Below are positions 47,250 through 56,942 of a DNA stretch of 64,000 nt, piece after piece (position 1 is the stretch's first letter; every line of letters begins with the position of its first letter). Under the pieces are notes generated by a model. The model saw only the letters and a program-made list of their open reading frames with translations. It was not told the DNA's origin and ran no database searches. The translations under genes were made by a program, and so were the position numbers. Source of the DNA: Samsonia erythrinae (lineage in GTDB: Bacteria > Pseudomonadota > Gammaproteobacteria > Enterobacterales > Enterobacteriaceae); assembly GCF_004342665.1 (NCBI RefSeq), contig NZ_SMBY01000001.1:372001-436000 (forward strand), in the 5' to 3' direction.

Positions 47250-48304
47250 TTTTTCTCCTGATCTGAGGCTGCCGCTTGCGCCTCACGCTTACGCTGTTCC
47301 GCCAGTGCATCTTTGCGTTTCTGTTCCGCATTTTCCCACGCCTCGTAGGCATTCACAATCTGTGCGACGACAGGGTGGCGCACCACGTCCTCACTGTGGA
47401 AAAAGTTAAAACTGATCTCTTCTACGTCGGCCAGCACTTCAATGGCATGGCGTAAGCCGGATTTTTGGTTTCTGGGCAGGTCGATCTGTGTGACATCGCC
47501 AGTGATGACGGCTTTTGAATTGAAACCGATGCGCGTCAGGAACATCTTCATCTGTTCGATGGTGGTGTTTTGGCTTTCATCCAGGATGATAAAGGCATCG
47601 TTCAGCGTTCGACCACGCATATAAGCCAGAGGCGCGACTTCAATCACGTTGCGTTCAATGAGCTTTTCGACGCGCTCAAAGCCCAGCATTTCAAACAGGG
47701 CATCATAAAGCGGGCGCAGGTAAGGATCGACTTTCTGACTCAGATCGCCGGGCAGGAAGCCCAGCTTTTCACCGGCTTCGACCGCGGGGCGCGTCAGTAA
47801 AATACGACGAATGTCCTGGCGCTCCAGCGCATCCACTGCGGCGGCGACGGCCAGATAGGTTTTCCCCGTTCCTGCCGGACCAACGCCGAACGTAATGTCG
47901 TGATCGAGAATGTGGGCGATATATTGGGCCTGATTCGGCGTGCGGGGCTTTATCACGCCTCGCTTAGTGCGAATGTTAACCGCTTTGCCATAATCAGGAA
48001 CGTGCTCTGCGGACTGCTCAAGAACGCGAGACTCCTTGATGGCGAGATGAATGTGTTCGGGTTCAATATCACCGATGACGCCGCGTACCGGCGCGGTATC
48101 GACGTACAAACGTTGCAGGATATCGGCCGCGGTTTGCGTCAGCAAGGGGGCGCCGACCAGCTTGAACTGATTGTCCCGGCGATTGATCTCGATGCCTAAA
48201 CGGCGCTCCAGTTGTTTAATATTGTCATCAAACGGACCGCAAAGACTGAGCAGGCGTTGGTTATCTGCGGGTTCAAGGGCAATCTCTTGTGTCGTGACGT
48301 TCAA
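47246..48304 (-). CDS. ybeZ: PhoH-like ATPase YbeZ
   Basis: A PhoH-family P-loop ATPase that partners YbeY in rRNA processing. Walker A GPAGTGKT is near 140-147 and Walker [11 protein letters not shown] near 240. The start chosen is TTG at 48304 ([15 protein letters not shown], 352 residues), which has TAAGAGG 7 bases upstream and matches the E. coli N-terminus. An in-frame ATG at 48322 would add six residues but places that ribosome site inside the gene. First gene of the ybeZ-ybeY-corC-lnt operon. Confidence 0.94.
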   Translation of the reverse strand: MNVTTQEIALEPADNQRLLSLCGPFDDNIKQLERRLGIEINRRDNQFKLVGAPLLTQTAADILQRLYVDTAPVRGVIGDIEPEHIHLAIKESRVLEQSAEHVPDYGKAVNIRTKRGVIKPRTPNQAQYIAHILDHDITFGVGPAGTGKTYLAVAAAVDALERQDIRRILLTRPAVEAGEKLGFLPGDLSQKVDPYLRPLYDALFEMLGFERVEKLIERNVIEVAPLAYMRGRTLNDAFIILDESQNTTIEQMKMFLTRIGFNSKAVITGDVTQIDLPRNQKSGLRHAIEVLADVEEISFNFFHSEDVVRHPVVAQIVNAYEAWENAEQKRKDALAEQRKREAQAAASDQEKK

Positions 48305-48642
48305 ATTATTCCTCTTAGGCATGACTGTGTCGGCTCCATCTTGCCAGCACAAAGCGAATGGCGATTGGGCGGCATGCAGTGTCCGCCATCGTTCTGAATT
48401 ATTCATCGTGACGGCCTGATGGTGCAAGCCCCAATAATCATATTGGGACGCCGCCTCGCAAAAGCAAATGTAAGCATGCTGAAATTGAAAAGGATGATTG
48501 AAGTTAAAGACGATGCGTCATAAAAACGCAGATGCGGCTTTCAATGTTTGGCGTAACGGCCCAAACCGGGCCGTCCGAGGTTAACCTTGCCAGACAAAAC
48601 GGGGGCAACGCCCCCTGCGTACCGGCTTGCCGGAAGAATGGA
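48305..48642. other. Gap between ybeZ and miaB with a GC-rich hairpin
   Basis: 338 bases, no gene. ACGGCCC (48556-48562) and GGGCCGT (48568-48574) form a 7-base stem near the miaB terminator. The ybeZ promoter should lie in 48310-48550; I could not place it. Confidence 0.5.
48594..48615 (-). terminator. Terminator of miaB
   Basis: GGGGGC/GCCCCC with an AAC loop, followed on the minus strand by GTTTTGTC, 28 bases past the miaB stop. Confidence 0.75.
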
Positions 48643-50067
48643 TTACGGCTGGTAGAACCCGACGCCGATTTCGTTCTCTTTACGGGTGCGGGCAATCACG
48701 GAAGAGGGCGATTCATGCACGCGCAGATCCATTTGATCTTCGGTACGTACCACAATGCCGCGCAGCGAGTTGGTATACACATCAACGATTTCGACATCGA
48801 CGAATTTACCGATCATATCCGGCGTGCCTTCAAAGTTGACGACGCGATTATTTTCCGTGCGGCCAGACAGTTCCATCACGTTCTTACGGGAGGTGCCTTC
48901 CACCAAAATACGCTGGATAGTGCCCAACATCTGGCGGCTGAAACGCATGGCCTGCTGAGTGATGCGCTCCTGAAGAATGTACAGTCGCTGTTTTTTCTCT
49001 TCTTCGGACACGTCATCGACCATGTCCGCAGCCGGCGTTCCGGGACGAGCCGAGTAGACAAAGCTGTAACTCATATCGAAATCCACATCGGCAATCAGTT
49101 TCATTGTCTGTTCAAAGTCTGCCTGCGTTTCGCCAGGGAAGCCGACGATAAAATCGGAACTGACCTGAATCCCCGGACGCGCATTGCGCAGCTTGCGGAT
49201 AATGGCTTTGTATTCCAGCGCGGTATGGCGACGCTTCATTAACGTCAGCACACGGTCAGAACCGCTCTGTACCGGTAAGTGCAGGAAGCTGACCAGTTCC
49301 GGCGTATCTTCATAAACGCGGATAATGTCGTCGGTGAATTCAATCGGGTGGCTGGTGGTAAAGCGGATACGGTCAATCCCGTCAATGGCGGCGACCAGAC
49401 GGAGCAGTTCGGCAAAAGAGCAAATTTCACCATCAAAGGTTTCGCCACGATAGGCGTTGACGTTTTGCCCCAGCAGATTGACTTCCCGCACGCCTTGCGC
49501 GGCTAATTGAGCGATTTCAAACAGCACGTCATCACAAGGACGGCTGACTTCTTCACCGCGGGTATAGGGCACAACGCAGAATGTGCAATATTTATTGCAA
49601 CCTTCCATGATGGAGACGAATGCCGTTGGGCCTTCGGCTCGTGGCTCTGGCAGACGGTCAAATTTTTCAATTTCCGGGAAACTGATATCCACGACAGGGC
49701 TGCGGGTTCCCTGCACGTGGTTAATCATTTCCGGCAGGCGGTGTAAGGTTTGCGGACCAAAAATCACGTCAACATAGTGAGCGCGTTCCCGAATGTGCGC
49801 GCCTTCCTGTGACGCAACGCAGCCGCCGACGCCAATAATCAGGTTGGGGTTGAGATCTTTCAGCGCTTTCCAGCGACCAAGTTGATGGAAGACCTTTTCC
49901 TGCGCTTTTTCACGGATAGAACAGGTATTGAGCAGCAGAACATCGGCTTCTTCTGCGATTTCGGTTAGCTCATAGCCGTGCGTACTTCCTAGTAGATCGG
50001 CCATCTTTGATGAATCGTATTCATTCATCTGACAGCCCCAGGTTTTAATATGCAGTTTTTTTGTCAT
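48643..50067 (-). CDS. miaB: tRNA-2-methylthio-N6-dimethylallyladenosine synthase
   Basis: MiaB adds the methylthio group to i6A37 of tRNAs reading UNN codons. The 474 residues equal E. coli MiaB. The N-terminal UPF0004 domain has three cluster Cys ([28 protein letters not shown]), the radical-SAM domain has [11 protein letters not shown] (near 157-164), and a TRAM domain ends it (from about 378). Stands alone on the minus strand, divergent from ubiF. Confidence 0.97.
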   Translation of the reverse strand: MTKKLHIKTWGCQMNEYDSSKMADLLGSTHGYELTEIAEEADVLLLNTCSIREKAQEKVFHQLGRWKALKDLNPNLIIGVGGCVASQEGAHIRERAHYVDVIFGPQTLHRLPEMINHVQGTRSPVVDISFPEIEKFDRLPEPRAEGPTAFVSIMEGCNKYCTFCVVPYTRGEEVSRPCDDVLFEIAQLAAQGVREVNLLGQNVNAYRGETFDGEICSFAELLRLVAAIDGIDRIRFTTSHPIEFTDDIIRVYEDTPELVSFLHLPVQSGSDRVLTLMKRRHTALEYKAIIRKLRNARPGIQVSSDFIVGFPGETQADFEQTMKLIADVDFDMSYSFVYSARPGTPAADMVDDVSEEEKKQRLYILQERITQQAMRFSRQMLGTIQRILVEGTSRKNVMELSGRTENNRVVNFEGTPDMIGKFVDVEIVDVYTNSLRGIVVRTEDQMDLRVHESPSSVIARTRKENEIGVGFYQP

Positions 50068-50427
50068 CGACTTGCCATTACTCAGTGCGAATAAGAAAGA
50101 TTTACCTCTCCCGTCATACTTCAGGCTACAGGTGTCTTGGCTTGCCTCAAAACATCGGCCGTTGCGGCGTTAGCCGCTTGCTGACCTAAGCTTCTGGAGG
50201 GGCGTTGCCTCGCAGCTTCTTGTAACCGGAGCTATTTAGGGGATATTGGGGCGACATTGTAATCGTTCGCCGACGTTGTGACCAGCACCGGAAACCGGGG
50301 TGATTGGGTCACGTTTTACTTGCTGTCAAAATGCGGCTTTCCTAAAAAAGTCCCCGCAAATCCAGTACACTGTTTTCATGCATGTTTACTGGTGTAAATA
50401 CACCAGAGCCAGAGAGGATAAGCCAAT
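50068..50427. other. Divergent miaB-ubiF gap
   Basis: 360 bases without a gene, holding both promoters. TACACT at 50366-50371 could be a ubiF -10 box. CTGGTGT (50389-50395) and ACACCAG (50400-50406) form a perfect 7-base inverted repeat with an AAAT spacer, 21 bases before the ubiF start. It could be an operator or a leader hairpin. Confidence 0.5.
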
Positions 50428-51594
50428 ATGCACCACGATGTGATTGTCGTTGGCGGTGGAATGGTCGGCGCCGCTGCGGCGCTTGGATTGGCCCGGCAAG
50501 GGTTTCAGGTTGCCGTGATTGAGCAGAGTGCGCCGCCGCCCTTTGAGGCTGATAGCCCGCCGGACTTACGCATTTCGGCGATTGGCTATGCGTCAGTCGC
50601 CTTGCTGAAGCAATTGGGGGCGTGGCAGAAAGTACAACAGATGCGCAGTGCGCCTTATCGTCGTCTTGAGACCTGGGAATGGGAGAATGCCCGGGTTGTG
50701 TTCGATGCCGCCGATATTCATCTGCCTGAGCTGGGGTTTATGGTGGAAAACCGCGTGCTGCAACTGGCGCTGTGGGAGCGTCTGCAAGAAGAGGCGCGCT
50801 GCCACTGTTATTGCCCGGCGATGCCCCACAGTCTGCAACGGACGGAGCAGCACTGGTGTTTGCAGCTTGCTGATGGTCAGCGACTGACGACGTCATTGGT
50901 CATTGGCGCCGACGGTGCAAACTCACAGGTTCGTCAGTGGGCGGGGATTGGCATCAGCGGCTGGCAGTATCGCCAGTCCTGCATGTTGATCGGCGTTGAG
51001 ACGATGCAGCCCCAACAGGATGTGACCTGGCAACAGTTTACGCCGAGCGGTCCGCGTGCATTTTTGCCGCTGTTTGATCGCTGGGCGTCGCTGGTGTGGT
51101 ATGACAACCCGCAGCGTATCCGCCAGCTTCAGTCAATGCCGCTTGCCCAGTTGGATAATGAAATTGCCGCGGCGTTTCCTCAACGGCTAGGTGCCGTGAA
51201 GGCGCTCTCCGCGGGGTCGTTTCCATTGGTGAGACGCCATGCGCAAAGCTATATTAAACCCGGTCTGGTACTGCTGGGCGATGCGGCGCATACCATCAAT
51301 CCGCTGGCGGGGCAGGGAGTTAATCTGGGGTATCGGGATGTCGAGGTGCTATTGGACGTATTGAATAGCGCGCGTAATGCGGGGGAAGAATGGGCTTCCG
51401 AATGTGTTCTGCGTCGTTATCAGTGTCGCCGCAAGCCGGATAACCTGTTGATGCAAAGCGGGATGGACGTGTTTTACAACGCGTTCAGTAATTCGCTACC
51501 GCCGATCGGTTTGGCACGTAATCTGGCATTAATGGTTGCCCAGCGTGCGGGTGCGTTAAAAACCCGGGCATTAAAATATGCGATTGGCGTCTGA
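50428..51594 (+). CDS. ubiF: 3-demethoxyubiquinol 3-hydroxylase
   Basis: A flavoprotein monooxygenase of ubiquinone synthesis. The 388 residues compare with 391 in E. coli. The FAD motif GGGMVGAAAALGLARQG is at 9-25, the second block ADGANSQVRQ near 165, and GDAAHTINPLAGQGVNLGYRD near 285-305. GAGAGGATAAG upstream of the ATG gives the ribosome site. It ends convergently with the tRNA operon, as in E. coli. Confidence 0.95.
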   Translation: MHHDVIVVGGGMVGAAAALGLARQGFQVAVIEQSAPPPFEADSPPDLRISAIGYASVALLKQLGAWQKVQQMRSAPYRRLETWEWENARVVFDAADIHLPELGFMVENRVLQLALWERLQEEARCHCYCPAMPHSLQRTEQHWCLQLADGQRLTTSLVIGADGANSQVRQWAGIGISGWQYRQSCMLIGVETMQPQQDVTWQQFTPSGPRAFLPLFDRWASLVWYDNPQRIRQLQSMPLAQLDNEIAAAFPQRLGAVKALSAGSFPLVRRHAQSYIKPGLVLLGDAAHTINPLAGQGVNLGYRDVEVLLDVLNSARNAGEEWASECVLRRYQCRRKPDNLLMQSGMDVFYNAFSNSLPPIGLARNLALMVAQRAGALKTRALKYAIGV

Positions 51595-51671
51595 CTGACG
51601 AGGACGCCGTCCGCTACAGTACAAAAACGACAGTGGTGATAACCGCTGTCGCCACTTTGCCGCCATTCATA

Positions 51672-51707
51672 AGAAAACGGGGCGACGTCTTTCGACTGTC
51701 GCCCCGT
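51672..51707 (-). terminator. Terminator of the tRNA operon
   Basis: ACGGGGCGAC/GTCGCCCCGT 10-base stem with an 11-base loop, followed on the minus strand by GTTTTCTTATG, 25 bases after the last tRNA gene. Confidence 0.88.
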
Positions 51708-51732
51708 ATCTGGCTGTTTTATCAGCTTTATT

Positions 51733-51807
51733 TGGCTGGGGTACGAGGATTCGAACCTCGGAATGCCGGAATCAGAATCCGGTGCCTTACCGCTTGGCGA
51801 TACCCCA
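51733..51807 (-). tRNA. glnV: tRNA-Gln (anticodon CUG)
   Basis: 75 bases including encoded CCA. The minus strand begins TGGGGTATCGCC; the anticodon loop TTCTGAT gives CUG. Last gene of the operon; E. coli has two copies (glnV, glnX) here, this window one. Confidence 0.97.
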
Positions 51808-51813
51808 AAAATG

Positions 51814-51890
51814 TGGTGGCTACGACGGGAATCGAACCTGTGACCCCAGCATTATGAGTGCTGTGCTCTAACCAGCTGAGCTACGTAGCC
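51814..51890 (-). tRNA. metU: tRNA-Met, elongator (anticodon CAU)
   Basis: 77 bases with CCA. It begins GGCTACGTAGCTCAG, the elongator form; anticodon loop CTCATAA. Identical to the copy at 52274-52350. This is the tRNA acted on by TmcA. Confidence 0.97.
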
Positions 51891-51943
51891 AAATATACTG
51901 CTATTACCGCTTCACTTCAATAACATCATCTATATCAAATAGA

Positions 51944-52018
51944 TGGCTGGGGTACCTGGATTCGAACCAGGGAATGCTGGTATCAAAAACCAGTGCCTTA
52001 CCGCTTGGCGATACCCCA
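51944..52018 (-). tRNA. glnW: tRNA-Gln (anticodon UUG)
   Basis: 75 bases with CCA; anticodon loop TTTTGAT. It differs from the next copy by one base pair in the anticodon stem. Confidence 0.96.
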
Positions 52019-52054
52019 ACAGGACAACGAATCTTTCAGCGTGCGCGCTGTGGA

Positions 52055-52129
52055 TGGCTGGGGTACCTGGATTCGAACCAGGGAATGCCGGTATCAAAAA
52101 CCGGTGCCTTACCGCTTGGCGATACCCCA
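52055..52129 (-). tRNA. glnU: tRNA-Gln (anticodon UUG)
   Basis: 75 bases with CCA; the second UUG copy in the operon. Charged by GlnS, encoded 7.6 kb away. Confidence 0.96.
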
Positions 52130-52181
52130 ATCACTACAACACTTGTAAGCTTCGAAAAGCGCCGTCAAACCGAGAAGATAA

Positions 52182-52266
52182 TGGTGCGGGAGGCGAGACT
52201 TGAACTCGCACACCTTGCGGCGCCAGAACCTAAATCTGGTGCGTCTACCAATTTCGCCACTCCCGC
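52182..52266 (-). tRNA. leuW: tRNA-Leu (anticodon UAG)
   Basis: 85 bases with a long variable arm (class II) and CCA. It begins GCGGGAGTGGCGAAATTGG; anticodon loop TTTAGGT. Charged by LeuS. Confidence 0.97.
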
Positions 52267-52273
52267 AAAAAGA

Positions 52274-52350
52274 TGGTGGCTACGACGGGAATCGAACCTG
52301 TGACCCCAGCATTATGAGTGCTGTGCTCTAACCAGCTGAGCTACGTAGCC
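52274..52350 (-). tRNA. metT: tRNA-Met, elongator (anticodon CAU)
   Basis: 77 bases with CCA, identical to metU. First gene of the operon metT-leuW-glnU-glnW-metU-glnV. Confidence 0.97.
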
Positions 52351-52388
52351 ATCTTTTCCGCGTCACCTTCATCGGCGTTGCGGGGCGC

Positions 52389-52417
52389 ATTATGCGTAGT
52401 TGGTCTAATTGCGTCAA
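52389..52417 (-). promoter_or_regulatory. Promoter of the tRNA operon
   Basis: On the minus strand TTGACG (52417-52412), a 17-base spacer and CATAAT (52394-52389), followed by GCGCCCCG. A GC-rich discriminator of this kind is typical of stringently controlled stable-RNA promoters (ppGpp/DksA). Confidence 0.85.
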
Positions 52418-52521
52418 CTAGTTTTTTCCCGAAAAGTGCCCTTGATGTATCGTTTGTCTGGGTTGTGAACAGTATGGTGAGAAAAACGTCAAAAAGCACA
52501 CTTTGCCAGCCAATTAAGCAG

Positions 52522-52546
52522 AAAAACGGGCCAGTTAGCGGCCCGT
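52522..52546 (-). terminator. Terminator of asnB
   Basis: ACGGGCC/GGCCCGT 7-base stem with a 7-base loop, followed on the minus strand by five T, 24 bases after the asnB stop. Confidence 0.82.
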
Positions 52547-52570
52547 CAGCGGAGGAAAACGATCGGGTGA

Positions 52571-54235
52571 TTATTGGTAGGCAGACTGGTGCACGCCAAC
52601 CGCGCGACCTGACGGATCGTCCATTTTCTTGAAAGATTCGTCCCATTCTATGGCTTTGGCTGAAGAACAGGCGACTGACGGGCCGCCCGGCACACATTCT
52701 GCCGCGCTGGGGACCGGGAAGAGCTCTTCAAAGATTTCACGGTACAGATAGCCTTCTTTAGACGCCGGCGTGTTGTACGGGAAGCGGAAGTGCGCCGTTT
52801 CCAGTTGTTGATCGGTAACCTGTTTGGCAGCCACTTCTTTTAACGTGTCAATCCAGCTGTAGCCTACACCGTCGGAGAATTGTTCTTTCTGGCGCCATGC
52901 CACGCTATGGGGCAGGTAGGATTCAAAGCATTCGCGCAGAATGTGTTTTTCCATCTTGCCGTTGCCGCACATTTTGTCGCGCGGGTTGATGCGCATGGCG
53001 ACGTCGAGGAAGTTTTTGTCCAGAAAAGGTACGCGCGCTTCGACTCCCCAGGCCGACATCGCTTTGTTGGCGCGGGCGCAGTCATACTGGTGCAGCGCCA
53101 GCAGTTTACGCACGGTTTCTTCATGCAGTTCTTTGGCGTTTGGCGCTTTGTGGAAATAGAGATAGCCGCCGAACACTTCGTCAGAGCCTTCGCCTGATAG
53201 CACCATCTTGATGCCCATGGCTTTGATTTTACGCGACATCAGGTACATTGGCGTTGAAGCGCGGATCGTGGTGACGTCGTAGGTTTCGATGTGATAGATC
53301 ACGTCGCGGATCGCATCCAGTCCTTCCTGCACGGTGAAGTGAATTTCATGGTGCACGGTGCCTAAATGGTCGGCCACTTCCTGCGCGGCTTTTAAATCCG
53401 GCGCGCCTTCCAGACCCACGGCGAAAGAGTGCAGTTGCGGCCACCAGGCTTCGCTGCGTTCGTCATCTTCAACGCGACGCGCGGCATACTTTTTAGTGAT
53501 GGCAGAGATAATGGATGAGTCCAATCCACCGGAGAGCAGCACGCCATAAGGCACGTCAGACATCAGATGGCTTTTCACCGCTTCTTCCAGCGCATCGCGC
53601 AGCGCTTCTTTATCCGTTTCATTATCTTTGACGGCATCGTAATCAAACCAGTCGCGATGATAATACTCGCGAATTTCACCGTCTTTGCTCCACAGATAAC
53701 TGCCCGCCGGGAATTCTTTGATGGTGCGGCAAACTGGCACCAGCGCCTTCATTTCTGACGCGATGTAGAAGTTGCCGTGCTCATCGTAACCCATATAGAG
53801 CGGGATGATGCCGAGGTGGTCACGGCCGATCAGGTAGGCGTCTTTTTCGCTGTCATATAGTGCAAAAGCGAACATGCCGCGCAGTTCATCCAGGAATGCC
53901 GGGCCCTTCTCCTGATACAAGGCAAGGATAACCTCGCAGTCGGAACCTGTTTGAAACGCGTAACGGTCGCCGTATTGCTGGCGTAGTGCCTGATGGTTAT
54001 AAATCTCACCGTTAACGGCCAGAATGTGGGTGCGCTCGGCGTTATAAAGCGGTTGCGCGCCCGTATTCACATCAACGATAGACAGACGTTCATGCGCCAG
54101 AATCGCTTTGTCGCTGGCATAAACGCCGGACCAGTCCGGCCCGCGGTGACGCATTAAGCGCGATAATTCCAGCGCTTTTTTACGTAGTTCGACAGGATCG
54201 GTTTTCAGATCAAGCACACCGAAAATAGAACACAT
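52571..54235 (-). CDS. asnB: Asparagine synthase B (glutamine-hydrolysing)
   Basis: AsnB makes asparagine from aspartate, ATP and glutamine. The 554 residues equal E. coli. The nucleophile is Cys2 (MCSIFGVLD) of the N-terminal Ntn glutaminase domain (about 1-190); NGEIYNHQALR and the synthetase P-loop VLLSGGLDSS (near 230) follow, then SGEGSDEVFGGYLYFH. The C-terminal tail is family-typical. Lies after nagC, where E. coli has nagD between. Confidence 0.97.
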   Translation of the reverse strand: MCSIFGVLDLKTDPVELRKKALELSRLMRHRGPDWSGVYASDKAILAHERLSIVDVNTGAQPLYNAERTHILAVNGEIYNHQALRQQYGDRYAFQTGSDCEVILALYQEKGPAFLDELRGMFAFALYDSEKDAYLIGRDHLGIIPLYMGYDEHGNFYIASEMKALVPVCRTIKEFPAGSYLWSKDGEIREYYHRDWFDYDAVKDNETDKEALRDALEEAVKSHLMSDVPYGVLLSGGLDSSIISAITKKYAARRVEDDERSEAWWPQLHSFAVGLEGAPDLKAAQEVADHLGTVHHEIHFTVQEGLDAIRDVIYHIETYDVTTIRASTPMYLMSRKIKAMGIKMVLSGEGSDEVFGGYLYFHKAPNAKELHEETVRKLLALHQYDCARANKAMSAWGVEARVPFLDKNFLDVAMRINPRDKMCGNGKMEKHILRECFESYLPHSVAWRQKEQFSDGVGYSWIDTLKEVAAKQVTDQQLETAHFRFPYNTPASKEGYLYREIFEELFPVPSAAECVPGGPSVACSSAKAIEWDESFKKMDDPSGRAVGVHQSAYQ

Positions 54236-54447
54236 AGAGGACTCCCAATGATGACAAATACGGCTTCAGTGCCTTTGATTTAGCATCAAATCGCCATATA
54301 AATTCAATATTGTTTAATGAAAAAAGTCATCCTGATGGTTTTTGTTTAATTTAATCCGTTTTTCATTGAGAATTCGATAAATTTAAAGCGGGGGGAAGCC
54401 GGATTTTTAGTGATTACACAATCCGGTTTTACCGGTCGGATAGACAA

Positions 54448-55671
54448 TCAGCTGTGTTCGAGTATCTGCTGTAGCAGTACGCCGTTCAGCATTGCCCGTT
54501 TAACCAACGCAAACGCGCTGATGGCGGAAAGGGGGTTGAGCGTTGAAATCTCAATAGGTAGGTTATGGCGAAACGCTTTCAGCACCTGCGTATTAATACA
54601 GCGCTGAATGGCCGGAAGCAGCGTTGTTTCTGCCGCGGTGATTTCACCGGCAATGACGATTTTCTGCGGGTTAAACAGGTTGATGGCGATGGAAAGCGCT
54701 TTACCGAGATAAAGACCAGCCTGCTCGATAACGTCATGGGCAAGGGCATCGCCCCGGTTTGCCGCTTTACAGATCGCCGAAATCGAACAGTTTTCCGCAG
54801 AGAGTTTGCTGGGGTAGCCCTGGCGCAGCAAATGCTGTACCCGCTGTTCTATTGCTGCATTAGAGACCACCGTCTCCAGACAGCCGAAATTGCCGCAGTG
54901 GCAGCGTTCACCGAGCGGATCGATCTGGATATGACCGATTTCACCCACGTTGCCATTCTTACCAAGAAAGATTTGACCATTAACGAGGATACCCGCGCCG
55001 GTTCCGCGGTGAACGCGCACCAGAATAGAGTCCAGTGAGTCATGGGTGACGCCAAAATAGTGTTCGGCTAGCGCCAGACTGCGGATATCGTGGCCGACAA
55101 AACTGGTGACGCCAAAGCGGCGTTGCAGGTTTTTAACCAGCGGCCAGTTGTCTACGCTGATGTGGGGCATATAGCGGATGATACCCCCAACCGGGTCAAC
55201 CAGCCCTGGCAGCACCACAGAAATGGCGACGAGTTCACGAATGCGGCGCTGGTGGTTGGCGATAAAGCCGCCGATAGCCAGAAAGAGCGCGTTTTCCAGC
55301 GTTTCCTGCGTGTTTTCCGGTAGCGCATAATGCGCTTCTTCTAACGCCTTGCCCTGCAAGTCGTATAGCGCGATGGTGGCGTCGTTGCGGCCAAGGCGTA
55401 CAGCGATGGTATGGAAAGGGCGATTTTCTGTGATAATGGAAATGGCGCGTCTGCCGCCCGTGGAGGCTTGCTGATCGACTTCTTTGATTAATCCGCGTTC
55501 CAGCAGTTGGCGGGTGATTTTTGTAACGCTGGCGGGGGCAAGCTGGCTCTGTTCTGCTATCTGAATACGTGAAATGGGGCCTTGCTGGTCAATCAGGCGA
55601 TATACCACCGCGCTATTCAATTGCTTAACCAGATCGATATTTCCTATCTGCGCTTGTCCGCTTGTTGTCAT
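54448..55671 (-). CDS. nagC: N-acetylglucosamine repressor NagC (ROK family)
   Basis: NagC represses nagE and nagBA and is released by GlcNAc-6-phosphate. The 407 residues compare with 406 in E. coli. The N-terminal helix-turn-helix covers about 20-75 (GPISRIQIAEQSQLAPASVTKI). The ROK domain has the zinc motif CHCGNFGCLE (near 248-257) and the DNA-loop GGRRAISI. It is the third gene of nagBAC; the gap to nagA (55672-55777) holds a GATAAGCC/GGCTTATC stem-loop. Confidence 0.96.
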   Translation of the reverse strand: MTTSGQAQIGNIDLVKQLNSAVVYRLIDQQGPISRIQIAEQSQLAPASVTKITRQLLERGLIKEVDQQASTGGRRAISIITENRPFHTIAVRLGRNDATIALYDLQGKALEEAHYALPENTQETLENALFLAIGGFIANHQRRIRELVAISVVLPGLVDPVGGIIRYMPHISVDNWPLVKNLQRRFGVTSFVGHDIRSLALAEHYFGVTHDSLDSILVRVHRGTGAGILVNGQIFLGKNGNVGEIGHIQIDPLGERCHCGNFGCLETVVSNAAIEQRVQHLLRQGYPSKLSAENCSISAICKAANRGDALAHDVIEQAGLYLGKALSIAINLFNPQKIVIAGEITAAETTLLPAIQRCINTQVLKAFRHNLPIEISTLNPLSAISAFALVKRAMLNGVLLQQILEHS

Positions 55672-55719
55672 GAAAAGATTACTCGCTTAGGGTTAACGCA
55701 CGATATGCATCAACGCCGG

Positions 55720-55741
55720 ATAAGCCTGAAGGGGCTTATCG
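55720..55741. repeat. Stem-loop in the nagA-nagC spacer
   Basis: GATAAGCC and GGCTTATC form an 8-base stem with a 6-base loop, in a REP-like context (GCCGGATAAGCC). It could mark a processing or stability element between nagA and nagC on the operon transcript. Confidence 0.5.
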
Positions 55742-55777
55742 CAACGCTTTTACGCTTTACCTCAAGATATTTTTGCC

Positions 55778-56923
55778 TTATCCCCAGACGGGGCTGCCGT
55801 TCACAAACGTCTTGAGAATCTGATAATCACGGTTAAAGACGGTCAGGTTTGCCACTTTACCGCTCTCGATGCTGCCTAATTGCTTGTCGACGCCGATGGC
55901 GCGCGCAGGATACAGCGTTGCCATGCGAATGGCTTCATCCAGTGCGATACCGGCATATTCCACGCTGTTACGCACGGCTTCGATCATCGTCAGTGCGGAA
56001 CCGCTCAGCGTACCTTGATCATCGACACAAACACCATCGCGATAATAGATGGTTTTACCGGCAAAAGTGAACTGATCAATATCCGCGCCCGCCGGTGCCG
56101 TCGCGTCGGTGACCAGCACCAGTTTATCGCCTTTGATGCGTTTGCTGTTGCGAATGTTCGCCCAGTCCACGTGGCGGCCATCGGCGATAATACCGCAATA
56201 GACTTCCGGCGCGTCGTAAATCGCGCCAACCAGCCCGGGTTCGCGACCGGTGAGCGACGGCATCGCGTTAAACAAGTGGGTGGCGAAGCGAATGCCGGCG
56301 GCAAAGCCTTGCTTGGCTTGCTCCCAGCTCGCGTTGGAATGCCCGGCGGATACAACGATACCGGCCGCCGTTAACTGACGGATGACGGCGGGTTCGACTT
56401 CTTCCGGGGCCAGTGTGATTTTCGTAATGGTGTCCGCATTGGCGCACAGAAAGTCGACGAGTTCCTGCGTCGGTTGGCGAATATAGGCCGCGTCATGCGT
56501 GCCTTTTTTTATCACGTTCAGCCAGGGGCCTTCAAGATGGAGCCCAAGCGCCTGATGCTTATTCCGTGCCAGCCAGTCCCGCATGACGTTGACGCTATGC
56601 ATGATAAACGCATCACTGGAGGTAATCAGCGTGGGTAAAAAACTGGTACAGCCTGAACGCTGGTTCGCCTGCTGCATGGTCTCCAGCGTCTTGACGGAGA
56701 TCGTATCCAGCGAGTCGTTGAATTGCACGCCGCCGCAGCCGTTCAACTGGAGATCGATAAAACCCGGGGTAAGAAATGCGCCGCCCAGATCAAATTGCTC
56801 AACATCCTCAGGGAGATCGGCGAGCGGGCAGATACGCTCAATCAGTCCATCCGCAATGACAACGGCGTGATGATTCAGAATCTGGTGGCCGGTGAAAATT
56901 CGGCTATGGGTTAACGCGTACAT
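55778..56923 (-). CDS. nagA: N-acetylglucosamine-6-phosphate deacetylase
   Basis: NagA deacetylates GlcNAc-6-P to glucosamine-6-P. The 381-residue product compares with 382 in E. coli. Metal and catalytic residues are in HLEGPWLN (Glu), SAGHSNA (His), ATHLFNAMP (His) and VTDATAPAG (catalytic Asp). Start candidates are ATG 56926 and 56923; the second gives [13 protein letters not shown] and better spacing to GGGAG. It begins 19 bases after the nagB stop. Confidence 0.96.
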   Translation of the reverse strand: MYALTHSRIFTGHQILNHHAVVIADGLIERICPLADLPEDVEQFDLGGAFLTPGFIDLQLNGCGGVQFNDSLDTISVKTLETMQQANQRSGCTSFLPTLITSSDAFIMHSVNVMRDWLARNKHQALGLHLEGPWLNVIKKGTHDAAYIRQPTQELVDFLCANADTITKITLAPEEVEPAVIRQLTAAGIVVSAGHSNASWEQAKQGFAAGIRFATHLFNAMPSLTGREPGLVGAIYDAPEVYCGIIADGRHVDWANIRNSKRIKGDKLVLVTDATAPAGADIDQFTFAGKTIYYRDGVCVDDQGTLSGSALTMIEAVRNSVEYAGIALDEAIRMATLYPARAIGVDKQLGSIESGKVANLTVFNRDYQILKTFVNGSPVWG

Positions 56924-56942
56924 CATCAACTCCCGCGATTGA

